Positions 35,973-48,509 of a stretch of DNA of 64,000 nt are shown piece by piece (position 1 is the first letter of the stretch; each line of letters starts with the position of its first letter). The position numbers were made by a program, and so were the translations under genes. The stretch is from Tetranychus cinnabarinus (Eukaryota; Arthropoda; Arachnida; Trombidiformes; Tetranychidae). Under the pieces are notes generated by a model that searched no databases, was not told the origin of the DNA, and saw only the letters and a list, made by a program, of their open reading frames with translations. The stretch is taken from contig WHVY01000002.1 in assembly GCA_022266195.1 (NCBI GenBank), positions 1,441,001-1,505,000 of the forward strand. Reading direction: 5' to 3'.

Positions 35973-38900
35973 TATTGTGGATTGCAGAAACTTCAATTAT
36001 CAGCATAAGCTCTAGCAAATTTATTAAAATGCCTTCTTTCAGAGCAGCGTTAAAAGTCATTAAAACCATGTTTTAATCCATTCTTTTTTGTAAATGAGAA
36101 TAGCTCATTAAAATTTTGGACATAGTTTACGAATTTATAACAGTCTAGACACAATTAAAATAAACTTTCATTGATTTAGAAGCTCAGAACAATATTATAA
36201 AAATAAGATGGCTTTCATTCCAAACTTTTGCAATGCTAAACAGCTGACTATTGTAAACAAATCAAGCATCTTAGATTGCGCGCAAAATTTGATTTCTGAT
36301 TGCCTAAATTTCTCCATAATTTTAATCGTCTTCATATTAAAATTATTTATCATTCAGTAAGTTTGTCAATTTTATTATTAGGATGGCAATCAAACCAAAA
36401 AAACGTCTTTAATTGAATAAATTCGGTTATTTACTTTTTTTAGATTTTCTTCTCTCGTCGGTTAATCTGTTGATAACGCCTGTTATTTACTTGTTGATAG
36501 CGCTGATCTATGCATGAATAGTTGCTCTGCAATTATCTCAACCAATATACCAATAGTTTAATCATATTTACCATGGCTTTGTAAGTAAATCTACGACTGT
36601 GATTGATTATCTGATCAAATGCTTTGTGTTACAGATTTTAAAGATGTAATTCAATATTTTCAGGTAAAAGGTATGTATCACTATAAGCAACTTATTATTA
36701 GGATAATAATGTTAGACAAAACATGACTTCTTCCAAGTTTACCTTCACTTTTCATCAAGATTGTTCAGTCAAATGGAAATTTGAACTTGAAAATGTGACA
36801 AAAGATGGGTTAAATTTCTGTTTCAAGCTAGTAAACATCTAAGTGATATCAATATCCTAAAGAAGTAAAGCCTCGGTGTGAATTAATTTAGCAGATCACT
36901 GCTTTTGGATTAGGTCAACAATCTCAATTTTTCGTCATAATTTGATTCAAGTTTACTTTTAGAGTTGTTATTGGATAAACAATAAATCGTGAGTATTTCT
37001 CTCTATTCAAAGAAGTGAAACACTTAAAAAAATGACAAAATAGGGTACAAGACTAATTTTTTTAGTATGCAACAAGCCGTCTGGTTTAATGATTACGAGC
37101 AAATGTAATTAATTTCGCTTATTTTGACTCTTTTTTTTCGACAGATGAATTTATTTAGATGCTGGTTTAGTGTTACTGTGTAAAAAATGATAATTCAATA
37201 GAAGACCCGATGATTCCCAATGAAAGGCTCAACAAATCACCGTTGATGGTAAACAGATGAAGAGTCAGTAAACCCCTCACATGATTCAACTCTGTGATAA
37301 ATATTGACTCTAAATTTGATGTTCAACATGATCATGGTTTAACTACTCTTCTCCTATAATTCCGATATAACCATCATGTGTCAACCTGTTTGTAACGAGA
37401 TGAACAGTCAAATTGGCGGAGATGAAAAAGGCAACTTGTGACCCTGAGAAGCTTGTTTTGGAAAGGGCATTTGAAGAGGGAGCCTCATTTTTGATCGAAC
37501 GGAAAGAAATGGATAAGAAGACAAGAAGAAAGCTTCTCAAGAAGAGAAAGAAAAGAAGCAAAAGAAGCTTAAGATGAGGTTGCCTGGTAAAAGATAAGTT
37601 TGGTATCATGTTGGCGAATTGAATGGTCGATGACCGGTAAAACGATTTTGCATAACCTGTATTCATAGAGTTAGCAGGGGTTTCCCGAAACTAGATGACG
37701 ATTGGCTCTTGAAAGCAGAAAGGAAGTTGGAAGCTGACAGTGAATCCAGAATGAGAGATGGAAAAGAAGCAAAAAGATGTAAAATAATGTGAAAGAAGAT
37801 TATTTTCTTTTCTACTTCTCTCCGTTTTTTTCATCTGAATTGAGATGAAACAAGTTGTTCAACTAGTAAATCCCATAAATTCTGGTGATAAATTTGTGTG
37901 AATCAAAGACAGATAACCTTACCAATCTCCAAGAAAGCATAGCAGGCCCAAAAGATTCACCTCTCCAAAAGATGGACCGATAAAGTATCTGAATATATTT
38001 ATATCATACAATGGAATTTATTTCAAACAAATGGTCATTTCTCTTCTAAGAAGGAAGCATAAATAATTAAACTTTCATGATAATAAGACTGGATCATGAG
38101 TAATCTCATTTGTTTGTGCTTCAAGTAAAGCCAATCTTTTGCAAAAAAATCAGCATCGGATCAATTTGAATGAGAGAAAATCGCACAAAGCTATTTCCAT
38201 CTGATAAAAAAATTGATTCACTAAATGGATAATCAAGTCACGCGAGTCATTTTTTGCTACTGCTGCTATGGAATTGGAAATATCGCATCTCTTTCAAGAA
38301 AATGTATTTTAATGGAACCAAATTGAACTCTTCCAGATGATCTTCCTTTCTCTTTCTACCGACAATATTAACTTTTCTCATCATTATGTTCTGATTGTGC
38401 GTGTCCTGGTCAGATTAATGTACGGTGACAAGTTCACTGTGATTTTGTTGCCCTTTTTGCAGAGAGAGAGAGATTCGCCTGAAATCTTCTCATCACTTGG
38501 GAAGAACCAGAAAGAGCAAAGAAAGGAGTTGAAAAGGAGAACCCTGAAAGGAAAAAAAAGTCTTCCATCGGAAAAAGAAGAAGAAAGTGATGATGAAAAA
38601 GAAGTACATAAACCATTATACCTGAAAAGATAAAGAATCGTAGTGATGAGACTCAGACTGGCAATGTAATCAACCTTTGCTTTGATTGAAACTGGTTTAA
38701 CAACATTTTGTTAAAAAATCCACCTTACATAACAATGGAATAAGCTTTTTCTATTTCTTTCTTTGGTTCTTTTTTTCTTCTGACAAGAATGTAAAGAGGA
38801 TTCAAGTGATAATGTTGAAGCATGAAGAAAAACGTAAAGAAAGGAAAACGGGGAAAGCAGCTACCATCAACAATAAAAAAAAGCCTCTTCACCACGAACT

Positions 38901-41900
38901 GACTGAAGCTAATCATTTACCCGAGACTTTGATGACTATCTTTGTCCTCCTCGATGTTTCCAAATTTCATCTAAAACATGACTGCAAACTGTTGAACAAT
39001 TTTACAAGATTTATTTGAATAAGCTGTTCACAATTTGAACCTGGGCCTGTTACTAAGTCCTGTTTTTATGAACGCAACAAAAAAGACTTTGTCAAAATGT
39101 TCACAAATTTCAATAATTGATGAAATTGATGGCAATATTAATTTATATTCATTTCTTTCTCTTCCTCTCCAAACTTTCAGCTAATTTATGAAACACTAAC
39201 AAGGAATCAATCTATGGACACAAATAGCTCCTTATTCAAATTTGGGAAATCGTAATTTTTGGTCCCTTCTCTAAGCTCATCTTTCATCTTTAAGAGGATT
39301 TCTTTGAGTCTTGCAGATTTCAAATTAGTTGACTTTTCGTGGACTTGAAACGGTTTATTATCCATTAATTATTATTAATGTATTCTGTGCAACTCTTCAC
39401 CCCGTTTGTTCACTTTAACATCCAAATCGATACTTAAATTTAATTTCAACTTCTCCAGAGCTGTTTATCATCATTCTATCCTGTTCTCATCATCATAACC
39501 ATTTCTTTCTTTTTTCCATCTTTCTCTTTAATCAGTCAAATAAGATGTGTCGAGCCATTGTTCAATGAAAAAATGGAAAAGAAGCTGAAAGATGAAAAAA
39601 AGAACTGATTACTCCCAGGAAGCTTTCTCAAGTTTAAAGGGTCACCCCAGCAACAACAGTAAACACCAATCATCATAAGTAACATTACATTTATATTACA
39701 CTCCATCAGGTCGCTAGGTTACACCGGAAACGTCCTTCAATATAATGGATAGCAGGACAAATTTACCAGTTTCCCGGACGATCAGTAAAAAGGCGTTTAT
39801 CAGTAAAATAAAAGTAAATATCATGAGGATAAAAACCCGCTCTAAGGGCAGGGACCAAAGAGAGAAAAATGAAGATCAAGACTGAGATGAAGACTGGCAA
39901 TGAAGACGAAATGAGGAAAAGTGCAAAAAGGGCGATAAAAGATTCTTGTATTTACCAGTTCAACATCCTAAATGATTGAATCGGAAAGTCAACAGTCAAC
40001 CAATTCCTGAGCCCTTCCTTTTTTTTATATCATTTGGCTGTAACAAGTAACAATTGGATGACATCTAAAACAGAATTGTATTTAACACGAAACAAAATGA
40101 TCAACTTTCACTCCATCAATCCAATGACTGTTGAAAAATCGTAATCAAATTTCACATTCCAGAATGCCATTTTTGAAAAGCTTTTTGTGAAAATTGTTTA
40201 CAATTTTTTGTACTATTGTCTACCTGATGTCGATGTTGATTTATAATTCGTCATTTCTTCAAGGTAAATCAATCAATATTTGATTTTTAATCAGAAATCT
40301 GGTGGTGGAAGGAATCAAGGAAAAAAATCGAAATTAAAACAACATTGAAGACGAATATGCAAGATGATTCAAGGTGCTGAGACGAAAAGGATAAACTCTT
40401 TCACCTGTTATTACCCGGATATTTATTGAGATACTATTGAAAAAGTAATGATTTACTGGTTAATAACCAAGTAAATTAATGATTCAACATGAGCAATCAA
40501 TTTTTTAATATGTTAGTGTTTAATATTTGTTAAAATGTTTATTTCAAACTGCATTGACTTCCATAGTCAAAGAAGGAATATTTTTTAGTAAAACAAAAAT
40601 TTGACTCGATAATCGGTTTTGCATTCATTATATCATAATCATGAACACCATGATTTCTCAAGTTGATAGGCTAACCGTTTGTTAGTCTAATCATGAAGAA
40701 TCACGGAAGAATGGTCAGAAATGAAGGGAAATGTTTACCAAAAAAAAGCTGCAAAATTTGCAAATTTCAACTTCTATAAAAGTTGAAAATCAAAGTCAAG
40801 GTAGATCTATTTTATACCATTTACAGTTGATTTAATGGCTACGTTTTGCTCTCTTTATGTTTCTCTCTACTGGCAACTTGATTGATTAAAAACTGTTTGC
40901 AAATTGCTTTTCACTCTTGAGTATTATGGATTATGATTTTATGTTAACTCTCAAGAAATTAACATCGATATGAGAAGTTGAAGGTAAATTGTAAATGATA
41001 TGGTTAATAATAATAATATTATTATTAGTGTGTATGTTGATTATGATTTTGAGAGGAAGAAAAGGAAAAATATTTACACCCGATTCATTTGTAAAGGTGA
41101 AAATTTCAATTCGTTTCATGTGATTATGTTGATTGGAAACATTGGATAATATCAATTGCTCGTCGTTAGCATCAAACTCATGAGAAAATGTTGATGTTGT
41201 CTTATATCTTTAGATAAAGTTCAGGAGAGTTCAATTACGTTTCAATTGATAAATTATCACAACCTATTCGAATTCCTTCTTTTTTCCCTTTTCAAATGGA
41301 TATTCCTGCATATCTTTTCATCTTCTTTTCATCCCTTCTTTTTACTCAAAATAACTAATCATGAATCACATGATTTTTACAGGTTTATCGAGTCATTGGC
41401 ATCAACAGCTAATGAAAGGTAAAATATTAGGTAAGCTCAACATAGTGATTGCAACTCATTTCAATGGACAAAATTTGAGAGGAAACAGTTTATATCAACG
41501 GGACAATTTATTGTTGTTCAGGAGTCATAATATAAAATACAAAGAAATAGGTAAATGCAAAAATGGTTTTACATTAGAGAGATAAGTTCAACTCGGAATA
41601 AGGCAAGAATGTGAATGGTTGTTATCATTGGTTGAACAAAGCTGAAAATTGGTGGGGACTGAGCGAATTTTCAGTGTTATTGGTGAGATTTGTTAATGAT
41701 AATGGTGATGGCGATGCTTTTGATGAGAATGATGATATTGTTTTCAAGTGAATGTCGATAAGTTCAGGTGGTTTGCTTCGTCACACAATTCTAAGAAATG
41801 TTTCAAAGAGTTCGAAGGAGTAAGTTGAAATTAATTTATTCACAGAGTTTGGATTGGTCCACTTTGATTGTTTGATGCATAGATAATTGATAAAATGCGC

Positions 41901-42374
41901 AACAATTGAAAACATAATAATTTAAAAAATCCCTCATCAGGTTTTTTTATCGACTGTGAGTCGTATCGGAGTTACAATCGTGTTGCTTGAATCTTTTTCA
42001 CGAGACCAGGCGAATTGGAAAAATATTACATGACAAGTTGGGTCGGTGGATTTATCAAATTATTTGATTTTATAGTACAAAGTGGTTTTTACCAATATTA
42101 CAAAATATGTCTTTAAATATACTTTTACACAAGTTCATATTAAGACACGGTTTCTATAGCTGCATTGCTAGTAAGGCGTAGTTAATGGAAATATATGTAT
42201 ATATATAAAAAAATATATTTAAGTTTTGGAGGATTAATCTCCATTGCATCAAGTCCAAAAATATTAAGGCCTGAGATAAAGTAATATAAATATTGATGAT
42301 AATGTAATATTTACACAACATCATTGTATCAGCAAAAAAATTTCTTGACTCTAAGAGAAAAATTGGTTTGCTTT
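35973..42374. other. Long intergenic stretch (6.4 kb) without a recognised gene
   Basis: The METTL4 upstream region, then AT-rich DNA. Purine-rich + strand patches at 37420-37580, 38460-38630 and 38815-39020 give lysine-rich frames. A (GA)n run lies near 38461. A 46-codon ATG-to-stop frame lies at 39745-39885, and an AT-rich simple stretch near 42190-42220. No splice-linked coding series could be built. Probable promoters, long 3' UTRs or unknown non-coding genes cannot be excluded. Confidence 0.45.
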
Positions 42375-43628
42375 TTAGGCAGAGTTACCATTTGCAGCCT
42401 TATTTTTTACTTTATTTAAACAACGACGCTTAATACACCTTTGCTTCTTGATGAATGGTCCCCCGAATTTAGGTCTATCCAGACAATAAATGCATTTACC
42501 ACAATCTTCGGCCATACAGGTTGCACATTTACCACAGGACCAAACTTTTTTACCAGGAGTAATCTTTACTTTAGCCGCTGGCTTTTCGTTTTTTGCACGA
42601 CCTGTACCATTTTTATTAAGGAGAGATTTAGATAGATCTAATGAACCATCTCCATTTGTGTTGTATGCGATTGAAAGTGTTGGTATTTCTCCACTACTGG
42701 ATCCTGCTGATCCCTCAGGTGAAGGCCCTGTTGATGCTGATCCTAAATTGAGATCTGCTAATGCTTCAGCTGTTAGTGCTTGTGATCCTTGTAAAGTATT
42801 TCCTTTAGAACCTGGTTTAGCTCGACAGGGTAGATAATCTTCAATAAGATTTGCCCTTCTAGAGTCTACTGAGAAAACGTCTATGCAAGCTTTAATCCAG
42901 CAAGCTCGACATCGGGTTCGTACATTGAGTAGACATTCACCCAATGTTGGACAAGAGTATTTCTTGGGTTTTACCATGAATGTCCTGAAATATCTGTAAC
43001 AGGTTACACATGTTAACTGGCCATAACGTCGTTGTACACACGAATAAAAACGTGTTACACCACATACAGCACAATTGACATAACCACTCTTGCCACCAAC
43101 ACCATTGGGTGAAGTCTCTCCGTTGGTTGTTTCTAAACCTTCGGTCATTGTTACCAATGGGGAATAAGGGTCATAGTTATCCCCATCGTCTGGTGAAAGG
43201 CCTTCATCTCCAGAATAATTTTTATAATAAGGCCCATTCAACTGTGGTACCAATGAATTTAGATGATGTTGTCTGTTTATGTTGATGATATTATTGTTAC
43301 CATTACTATGATTATTATGGTTGAGAATGTGATTGTGGTTATGAATATAGTTTAGTCCACCTGAATTATTCATGTCCTCAGATTCCAGGAATGATTCTCT
43401 GTTCCTGTCTATACCTTTGTCATCATCGTCATCCATATGTTTTGATGTATAATGCTGTTTAGCCTCAACCATTGTATCGGTTATGTAAAAGCAAATCATA
43501 CATCGATAAACCATTTCGGCAACAATAATTCCACTTGGGTCACAAACTAATGATCGACAACGATCATCTTCTTCTGTCTTAAAATTTTTCATAACCATTT
43601 CTGGTCCTTTATTTGTCATAGTCGGCAT
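42375..43628 (-). CDS. C2H2 / nuclear-receptor-like / CXXC zinc-finger protein
   Basis: Intronless, 417 residues from the ATG at 43628. There are three cysteine modules. A C2H2-like finger uses C43, C46, H59 and H64. A double finger at residues 186-248 follows the nuclear-receptor DNA-binding pattern, with a YGQLTCVTCYRYFRTF block that matches the P-box region of receptors, but with altered spacings: 17 residues between the first two CxxC pairs and 7 in the second finger. A CXXC domain at 365-403 has CGKCATC, CGKCIYC, the KFGG signature, C398 and C403. CXXC domains of the KFGG class (MLL, CFP1, MBD1, KDM2) bind unmethylated CpG. Linkers are Asn/His/Ser-rich. A nuclear, chromatin-targeting role is inferred. 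I cannot assign an orthologue name. Confidence 0.8.
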   Translation of the reverse strand: MPTMTNKGPEMVMKNFKTEEDDRCRSLVCDPSGIIVAEMVYRCMICFYITDTMVEAKQHYTSKHMDDDDDKGIDRNRESFLESEDMNNSGGLNYIHNHNHILNHNNHSNGNNNIININRQHHLNSLVPQLNGPYYKNYSGDEGLSPDDGDNYDPYSPLVTMTEGLETTNGETSPNGVGGKSGYVNCAVCGVTRFYSCVQRRYGQLTCVTCYRYFRTFMVKPKKYSCPTLGECLLNVRTRCRACWIKACIDVFSVDSRRANLIEDYLPCRAKPGSKGNTLQGSQALTAEALADLNLGSASTGPSPEGSAGSSSGEIPTLSIAYNTNGDGSLDLSKSLLNKNGTGRAKNEKPAAKVKITPGKKVWSCGKCATCMAEDCGKCIYCLDRPKFGGPFIKKQRCIKRRCLNKVKNKAANGNSA

Positions 43629-46600
43629 TTAGATTTATTTTAAATTAACAATCACAGCCTGTCAAAACAAATTAAAGTGGTATAGTTGATAACAACAGTT
43701 GATAATAAGTGCACACTGGTGATATTGTCACAAGCCTAAGCTATAATGAGGCTTCAGTATATCAAAATGATCGTCCAATAGATTAATGGTATGTATTAGC
43801 AAGATAGTCGTTTGAATTATTACAAGGTGTAGCCAAGTAAATAGTGATAAAATGAAGTTGTAGACAACGAGGAAAACGGTATTTAGGCACAAATTAAATT
43901 AATAAACTTTGATGGGCAACCACATGTGTTTTCGTTGTTATGAAGAAATGTGAAAAAAGGCATTGTAGCCAGAAGAGGGAAAATGAAAAAAAGGAAAGAA
44001 AGAGGAATACAAGAATGCAGCGTGCGATTGGTCCAAGGTCTAAAGAAAGAAGAGGTGGATAGTTATAACTAAAGGAATTTCACTAAATTCAATTGAAATA
44101 GATAATTAAAGGCACAAACAGTTGTATTTCTGGTTTCGAAAGTTCAAAATCGGTTAAAATTAAGGTCCAAATGGGTTTCGATAGAAATGTATGTAAACCA
44201 AACACAATTTGAAAACAAAAGATTTACAGCAAGAATTTTCAGTTTGTCCGCGTTTTTTTGCAACTTCAAAGACCTACACGAAATTCAAACAGTTGAACAA
44301 CTCCCTCTTTAGAAAATGACGAAAGTATTTTGTGTGTTAGAGACTTAGAGAGTGAGCTCTTGTTTAACAAGTGAGAAAGAGAAATATCTTCTCTTTCTAT
44401 TTCTCTTTCCTCTCGAACCGAGAAGATAAAGCAAATGTAAACGTTTCTCTTCTTCTCAAAATCAGGTTTTTTTTGTGAGATCTCTCGGCGTAAGCTTTGA
44501 TGAAATAAATGTTGGTACTCGGTAAGTTTGTGTCAAAATTGCGTTCATGTGAATTAATCTTTTGTTGAAATGTTGCCTTTTTGTTGAAATATCTAGTACA
44601 ATTGACTCGTCATTTAGTTTTCAAATTCACTATTCACTAACAATGATGAATAAATTAGCAAATTAACATTGAACTTTCGTTTGAGGGAGAGAACAAAAGG
44701 CAAACCAGATTGGGTCGAGTTTAGGTTAACTTAACCAGAAAAATGTCGACGACCTTTTCTTCTTCCTTCCCATTGCTTTTAGTTTAACTTCTTTTGTCTT
44801 CCGAACCACTTGAAAACCCTCATCATTGGCTTGTTAATATTATACATTCAAATACGACTAGAAGATAATGAACATGATAAAATTAATCTGGGAAACGATT
44901 TACATCAACGTTATCCATTTTTTCATCTGAAAAATCTGAAAAAACGTTGAGTAGATGTTTTTTTACCAAATACATTTACAACTCTAAGAATTTGAAAACT
45001 CATTTTTACTGTTGAAAAATGTCTCAAAACCAGACAATCTATAGTAAGGTTATCATTTTGGTGTCCAGTAAACAAAAATGGTCAAACAAATGGACCGACT
45101 TCGACAACTTTTAATGGTTTTTCGATGTTCAACTTGATATTATCAGTCACACATGACTCTCACTGGTTATCGATATTTTTACTCGATACATCAACATATC
45201 TAGATAGATCTATCGATAGGAAATAATCATGATGTCGAAATCGAGAAATAATGAAGTAAAAAATCTCGAGTTTTTTGTATTGCATTAACAATACATTAAT
45301 TATCAATTAACAGTTTCAATTATTTTATTAACAATAAACTTAAAATCTGATGGAAGCGTGTTACAAATTATTAAAGTTGAACTAAAACGTCTTATTTCAG
45401 TCACCAAAAATGGTAGACATTTTTACCATCAGGACAAAACATGTAAGTTTACCATCTGTTATTAATTTTTTTTGGACAAATTTCACTCTTAATTTGACTA
45501 ATCGATTGATTTACGACAGATAATAATGAACTGTATGGATCAGGTCACTTGTTTTCAGCCAGGATTACGTATAAGGATATTACGACAAGTTGCTGGATTT
45601 CCAGACGAGGAATTATAAGTTGATTAGAAGCTTCAGTGGTTTTTAATGGTGTATGGCTGTGAGAAACAGCGCAAAAAATTTATACAAGAAACAAATTGAA
45701 AGCTGATCAATCATATACTCTACCAGTCAGGCTAAAATGTTGCAGCAAAAGAAGCAAAATCGGAAAAATTGTCTAAAGCCACTGAGAATGTATTTGATAA
45801 AAGCAGGACCGTCAACTTGGATTAAAGACTTATCATCAAAGTACAATCGTTTTATCATGCTCGTCATTGAATCCAAGGATGAAAGCTTTTCTCAATCATA
45901 TCAATCTTACCGGTTTTATGATGGAAACTAAAATCGAAACCAGAAACTTGACGAAACTATGATTGCCTAATGATTTATTCTCAACATTTTCTCGGCGATT
46001 AATTAACTTGATCTGGATGGATGGAGGACATATTTTTATGGTACAGCTGTCTCCTGATATTTAAGTAATTAAAAAGATATTTTAATGTGTCGACGACCAT
46101 CGAAATCTTATCAGGATAGTCAAGAGTTTCCCAGTGCAAACCAAGTGAACCAAGTAGGAGTCAGATCGTCTATCTGATTTACATGTTATCTGAAATCTCT
46201 TAAAGCAATCCTTATGATCGCCTAATCATATGCAGTTGGTTGCTTCATCAATGGCGTAAACTCGAGATTTATTTAACAACTGGTTGATTAGCATCTGCCC
46301 CACTCAGTGTACATTATGGACATTAATCATTCAGTCTCCCCTACAGAAGTCGACAACCTTCTCCACTATTGTCAACCTTGTTCCAACCCCCATAAGTCTC
46401 TTTACATGATTATTGTTCATTCAGACTAATCCTGTACAAATTGAACCATTGAGTTGAAAAATAACGAGACTTTTCAACAGCCAAACAACCTAAAATTGAA
46501 ATACCAGCTTTGCAAAAATCATAAAAAAAGCGAAACAGACTGAATTAAATTGCCTGGTAATGTTCACTCATTATGTTTACTTCAACATGTAGCCTGTTAC

Positions 46601-47570
46601 GTTTCACTTGTTTCATTTATGGTACACCTAATTGTACCTTTAAAATTTTGCCTTAAGTTATTTACCTCTAAAAACATCAGGTTTACTTTATTTAACCTTG
46701 ATCTTTATACCTTGGCTGGATAAGTTCAAACTATTATTGTTAATTATTACAGAAATATGTATTTGACTAGGAACACAATCGAGCTGTAAATTAATTTGAT
46801 CGTGACCTGACCATTCTATCATCATTAAACCTTAAACGATAAGACTTATCGTTTAACTAACAAATCTATAAGACTATAAAGCCCAATTTTTCGGATTTTT
46901 CTGGCTGATTTGGTGAGTACTAAAGGGTCCATAAAATACATGGAATGAATTTGAAGTTTTTTCTTGAGAAAATGGCTTGAAATGAATTAACATGACTATG
47001 AATCTTGATTAAATAAATAAACTTTTCTTTGGAATTGTCAATACACATAATTTATCAATAGGACAAACTTGTGAGATTATGCAGTTTTCGTTGTTTTTAC
47101 AAAACCATTATAACTTTATACTAACCGATGCAATTGCCGGCTATGAATTATACGCTATCTCCATGTTCAGCCAGAATATAACAAAATATTTCGATATATC
47201 GCTTTATACTCGATGAATCTCGCTCTCATAAATCTCAATGAACCTTCATAAAGGAGGGTGACAGAAAGCCTATGTAAAACTGCCCATTGTGAGCCAGCTA
47301 TTTGATAGTGCCATTCGATAGAGGACATATAAACAAGTAAAAGTCCCCAGAGGCATAAATTTCCTAGTGCGGACTTAAGGCATGAAAAACGCGTTTGGAA
47401 GTCGGAAAAAATAACATCGAGATAACAACTTTTAATGAATATTCGAGGCTTATAAACGATGATCAAACATGCCTTTAAGTTTATTTTTTGCAAACAATAC
47501 TCCGTTAGATAATTAACTAAGTTTTTGTGTATTAAAGTATAAGAAATTGCTAGATTTCACAAGAAAGTTA
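43629..47570. other. Upstream region of the CXXC gene and intergenic DNA
   Basis: Holds the presumed promoter of the CXXC gene. A GAGA/CTTT-rich imperfect inverted repeat is at about 44366-44415, and TATCGATA-like motifs lie near 45165 and 45211. A candidate two-exon micro-ORF is at 45410-45618 (see findings). From about 47255 the sequence shows repeat boxes related to the mobile region. Confidence 0.4.
45410..45618 (+). CDS. Candidate two-exon 43-residue protein, hypothetical
   Basis: Exon A (45410-45442) starts with ATG shortly after a good acceptor (cttatttcag) and ends at CAT|GTAAGT. Exon B begins at 45520 after tttacgacag and runs in frame to TAA at 45616-45618. Joined length is 43 residues, with a basic centre and an acidic end (FPDEEL). 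The intron is only 77 nt. Consensus donor, acceptor and an uninterrupted frame across the join make it better than random, but nothing is recognised and short frames arise easily by chance. Confidence 0.25.
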
Positions 47571-47821
47571 GTGAGCCAGAGATTCGATAGAATTTTTGTA
47601 GGTTTTTTTAAATGGCCTTTCACCTGGACTATGTTTGGTAATTGTCATTTCGAGTTATCGCGTATTTCCAGAGTTTGTCAACTTTAACCCCGGTGCTGCC
47701 TATTCCTTAACTTGCGTGAGCCAGAGATTTGACACAATTTTTATAGTTTTTTTTAGATGGCCTTTCTCCTGGAATATGTTTGGTTATTTTCATTTCAGAT
47801 TTTCGCGTATTTCCAGAGTTT
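47571..47821 (+). repeat. Tandem pair of ~107 bp repeats, 145 bp period
   Basis: Copies at 47571-47677 and 47716-47821. Each begins gtgagccagagatt, contains atggcctttc and tatgtttggt, and ends cgcgtatttccagagttt. The second copy abuts the left terminal repeat of the mobile region. Confidence 0.85.
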
Positions 47822-47838
47822 TTCGGCTTCATTTTTTG

Positions 47839-47910
47839 CCAGAGCTCCTTTAGTGTTATCCAGTCATCACCACGAGGAGGCGGAGTTGGACTTCTAATGA
47901 CCACGATTTA
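47839..47910 (+). repeat. Left terminal inverted repeat
   Basis: Inverted match to 53550-53621. Shared words include CCAGAGCTCC, CGAGGAGG and ATGACCACGA. Confidence 0.85.
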
Positions 47911-47941
47911 CAAAAGTAATAAATTAATTTACGCGTCCATT

Positions 47942-48007
47942 AAAGGTGCATCAGGAGGTACTGAAATTGAGATCAAACTCGGCTGCTTCGCTCCTGATGC
48001 ATCCTTT
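47942..48007. other. Left subterminal hairpin with conserved loop
   Basis: The 5' arm 47942-47957 (aaaggtgcatcaggag) pairs with 47991-48007 with one bulged base. The 33-nt loop (47958-47990) equals the loop of the right hairpin apart from two positions. On the minus strand it begins at the stop codon of the lysine-rich frame, so it would lie in that mRNA's 3' UTR. Confidence 0.85.
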
Positions 48008-48406
48008 ATTTGCCATATTTCAATTGATGGATCCGTTCTCTAGGTGGCACTGGCTCTTTTAATAAGCCTAGCTCTACTCTGTCATCAATAGCGGATCTCA
48101 TCAATTTATCGGCCTCTTTCTCAAACGTTTTTGCCACTCCACCTTTCAAATCAGAGAACCACTTACATGGCTCTAAAGTCTCAGCTTTCTCCTTATGAGA
48201 CTTCATTGCCTTTTCAAACTTCTTCATAGCGCTTTGCTCCTTTCTCTTGATGTGCTTTAACTTCATTTTTTTCATTTTGGGGTCTTCCATTCCTGCTTTG
48301 CAAGCTCATAACCTCTCTGTCTGTCTTTCTCCTTTCGTTTTGCTCTTTTCTTTTGACTCTTTGTCAATTCTGATGTTGATGGTGTGGGGGGAGTTGTGGG
48401 ATCCAT
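48006..48406 (-). CDS. Lysine-rich element protein, frame broken
   Basis: Two overlapping frames look like one protein split by a small indel. The upstream frame 48272-48406 (44 residues, starting MDPTTPPTP) is Thr/Pro-rich then strongly basic. The downstream frame 48006-48290 (94 residues) is Lys/Glu-rich and probably coiled coil, ending HQLKYGK. No family recognised. It reads outward, and its stop codon touches the left subterminal hairpin. A role in nucleic-acid binding is only a guess from composition. Confidence 0.45.
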
Positions 48407-48509
48407 TGCGAAAATATAAATTCAATTCAAGATTAATTTGCTAATATGTGATATAACCAATTATCAATTATCAATTATCAATCATTATTGCTTTATCGCC
48501 ATTGTTTTA

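Noticed and set aside
36550..36680. ACCATGG followed by a GTAAGT donor and a possible 37-nt exon
   Set aside because: Joining the pieces gives an immediate stop codon, and no downstream coding exon was found.
37343..37666. 107-codon minus-strand frame
   Set aside because: The hydrophobic run is only the complement of a purine-rich lysine-coding patch, with no homology.
39745..39885. 46-codon ATG-to-stop frame
   Set aside because: Basic composition only, with no splice or homology support.
47167..47493. 108-codon minus-strand frame
   Set aside because: It overlaps repeat boxes flanking the mobile region and has no recognisable domain.
47635..48043. Plus-strand frames across the tandem repeats and left terminal repeat
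   Set aside because: They encode the repeat itself and differ between copies.
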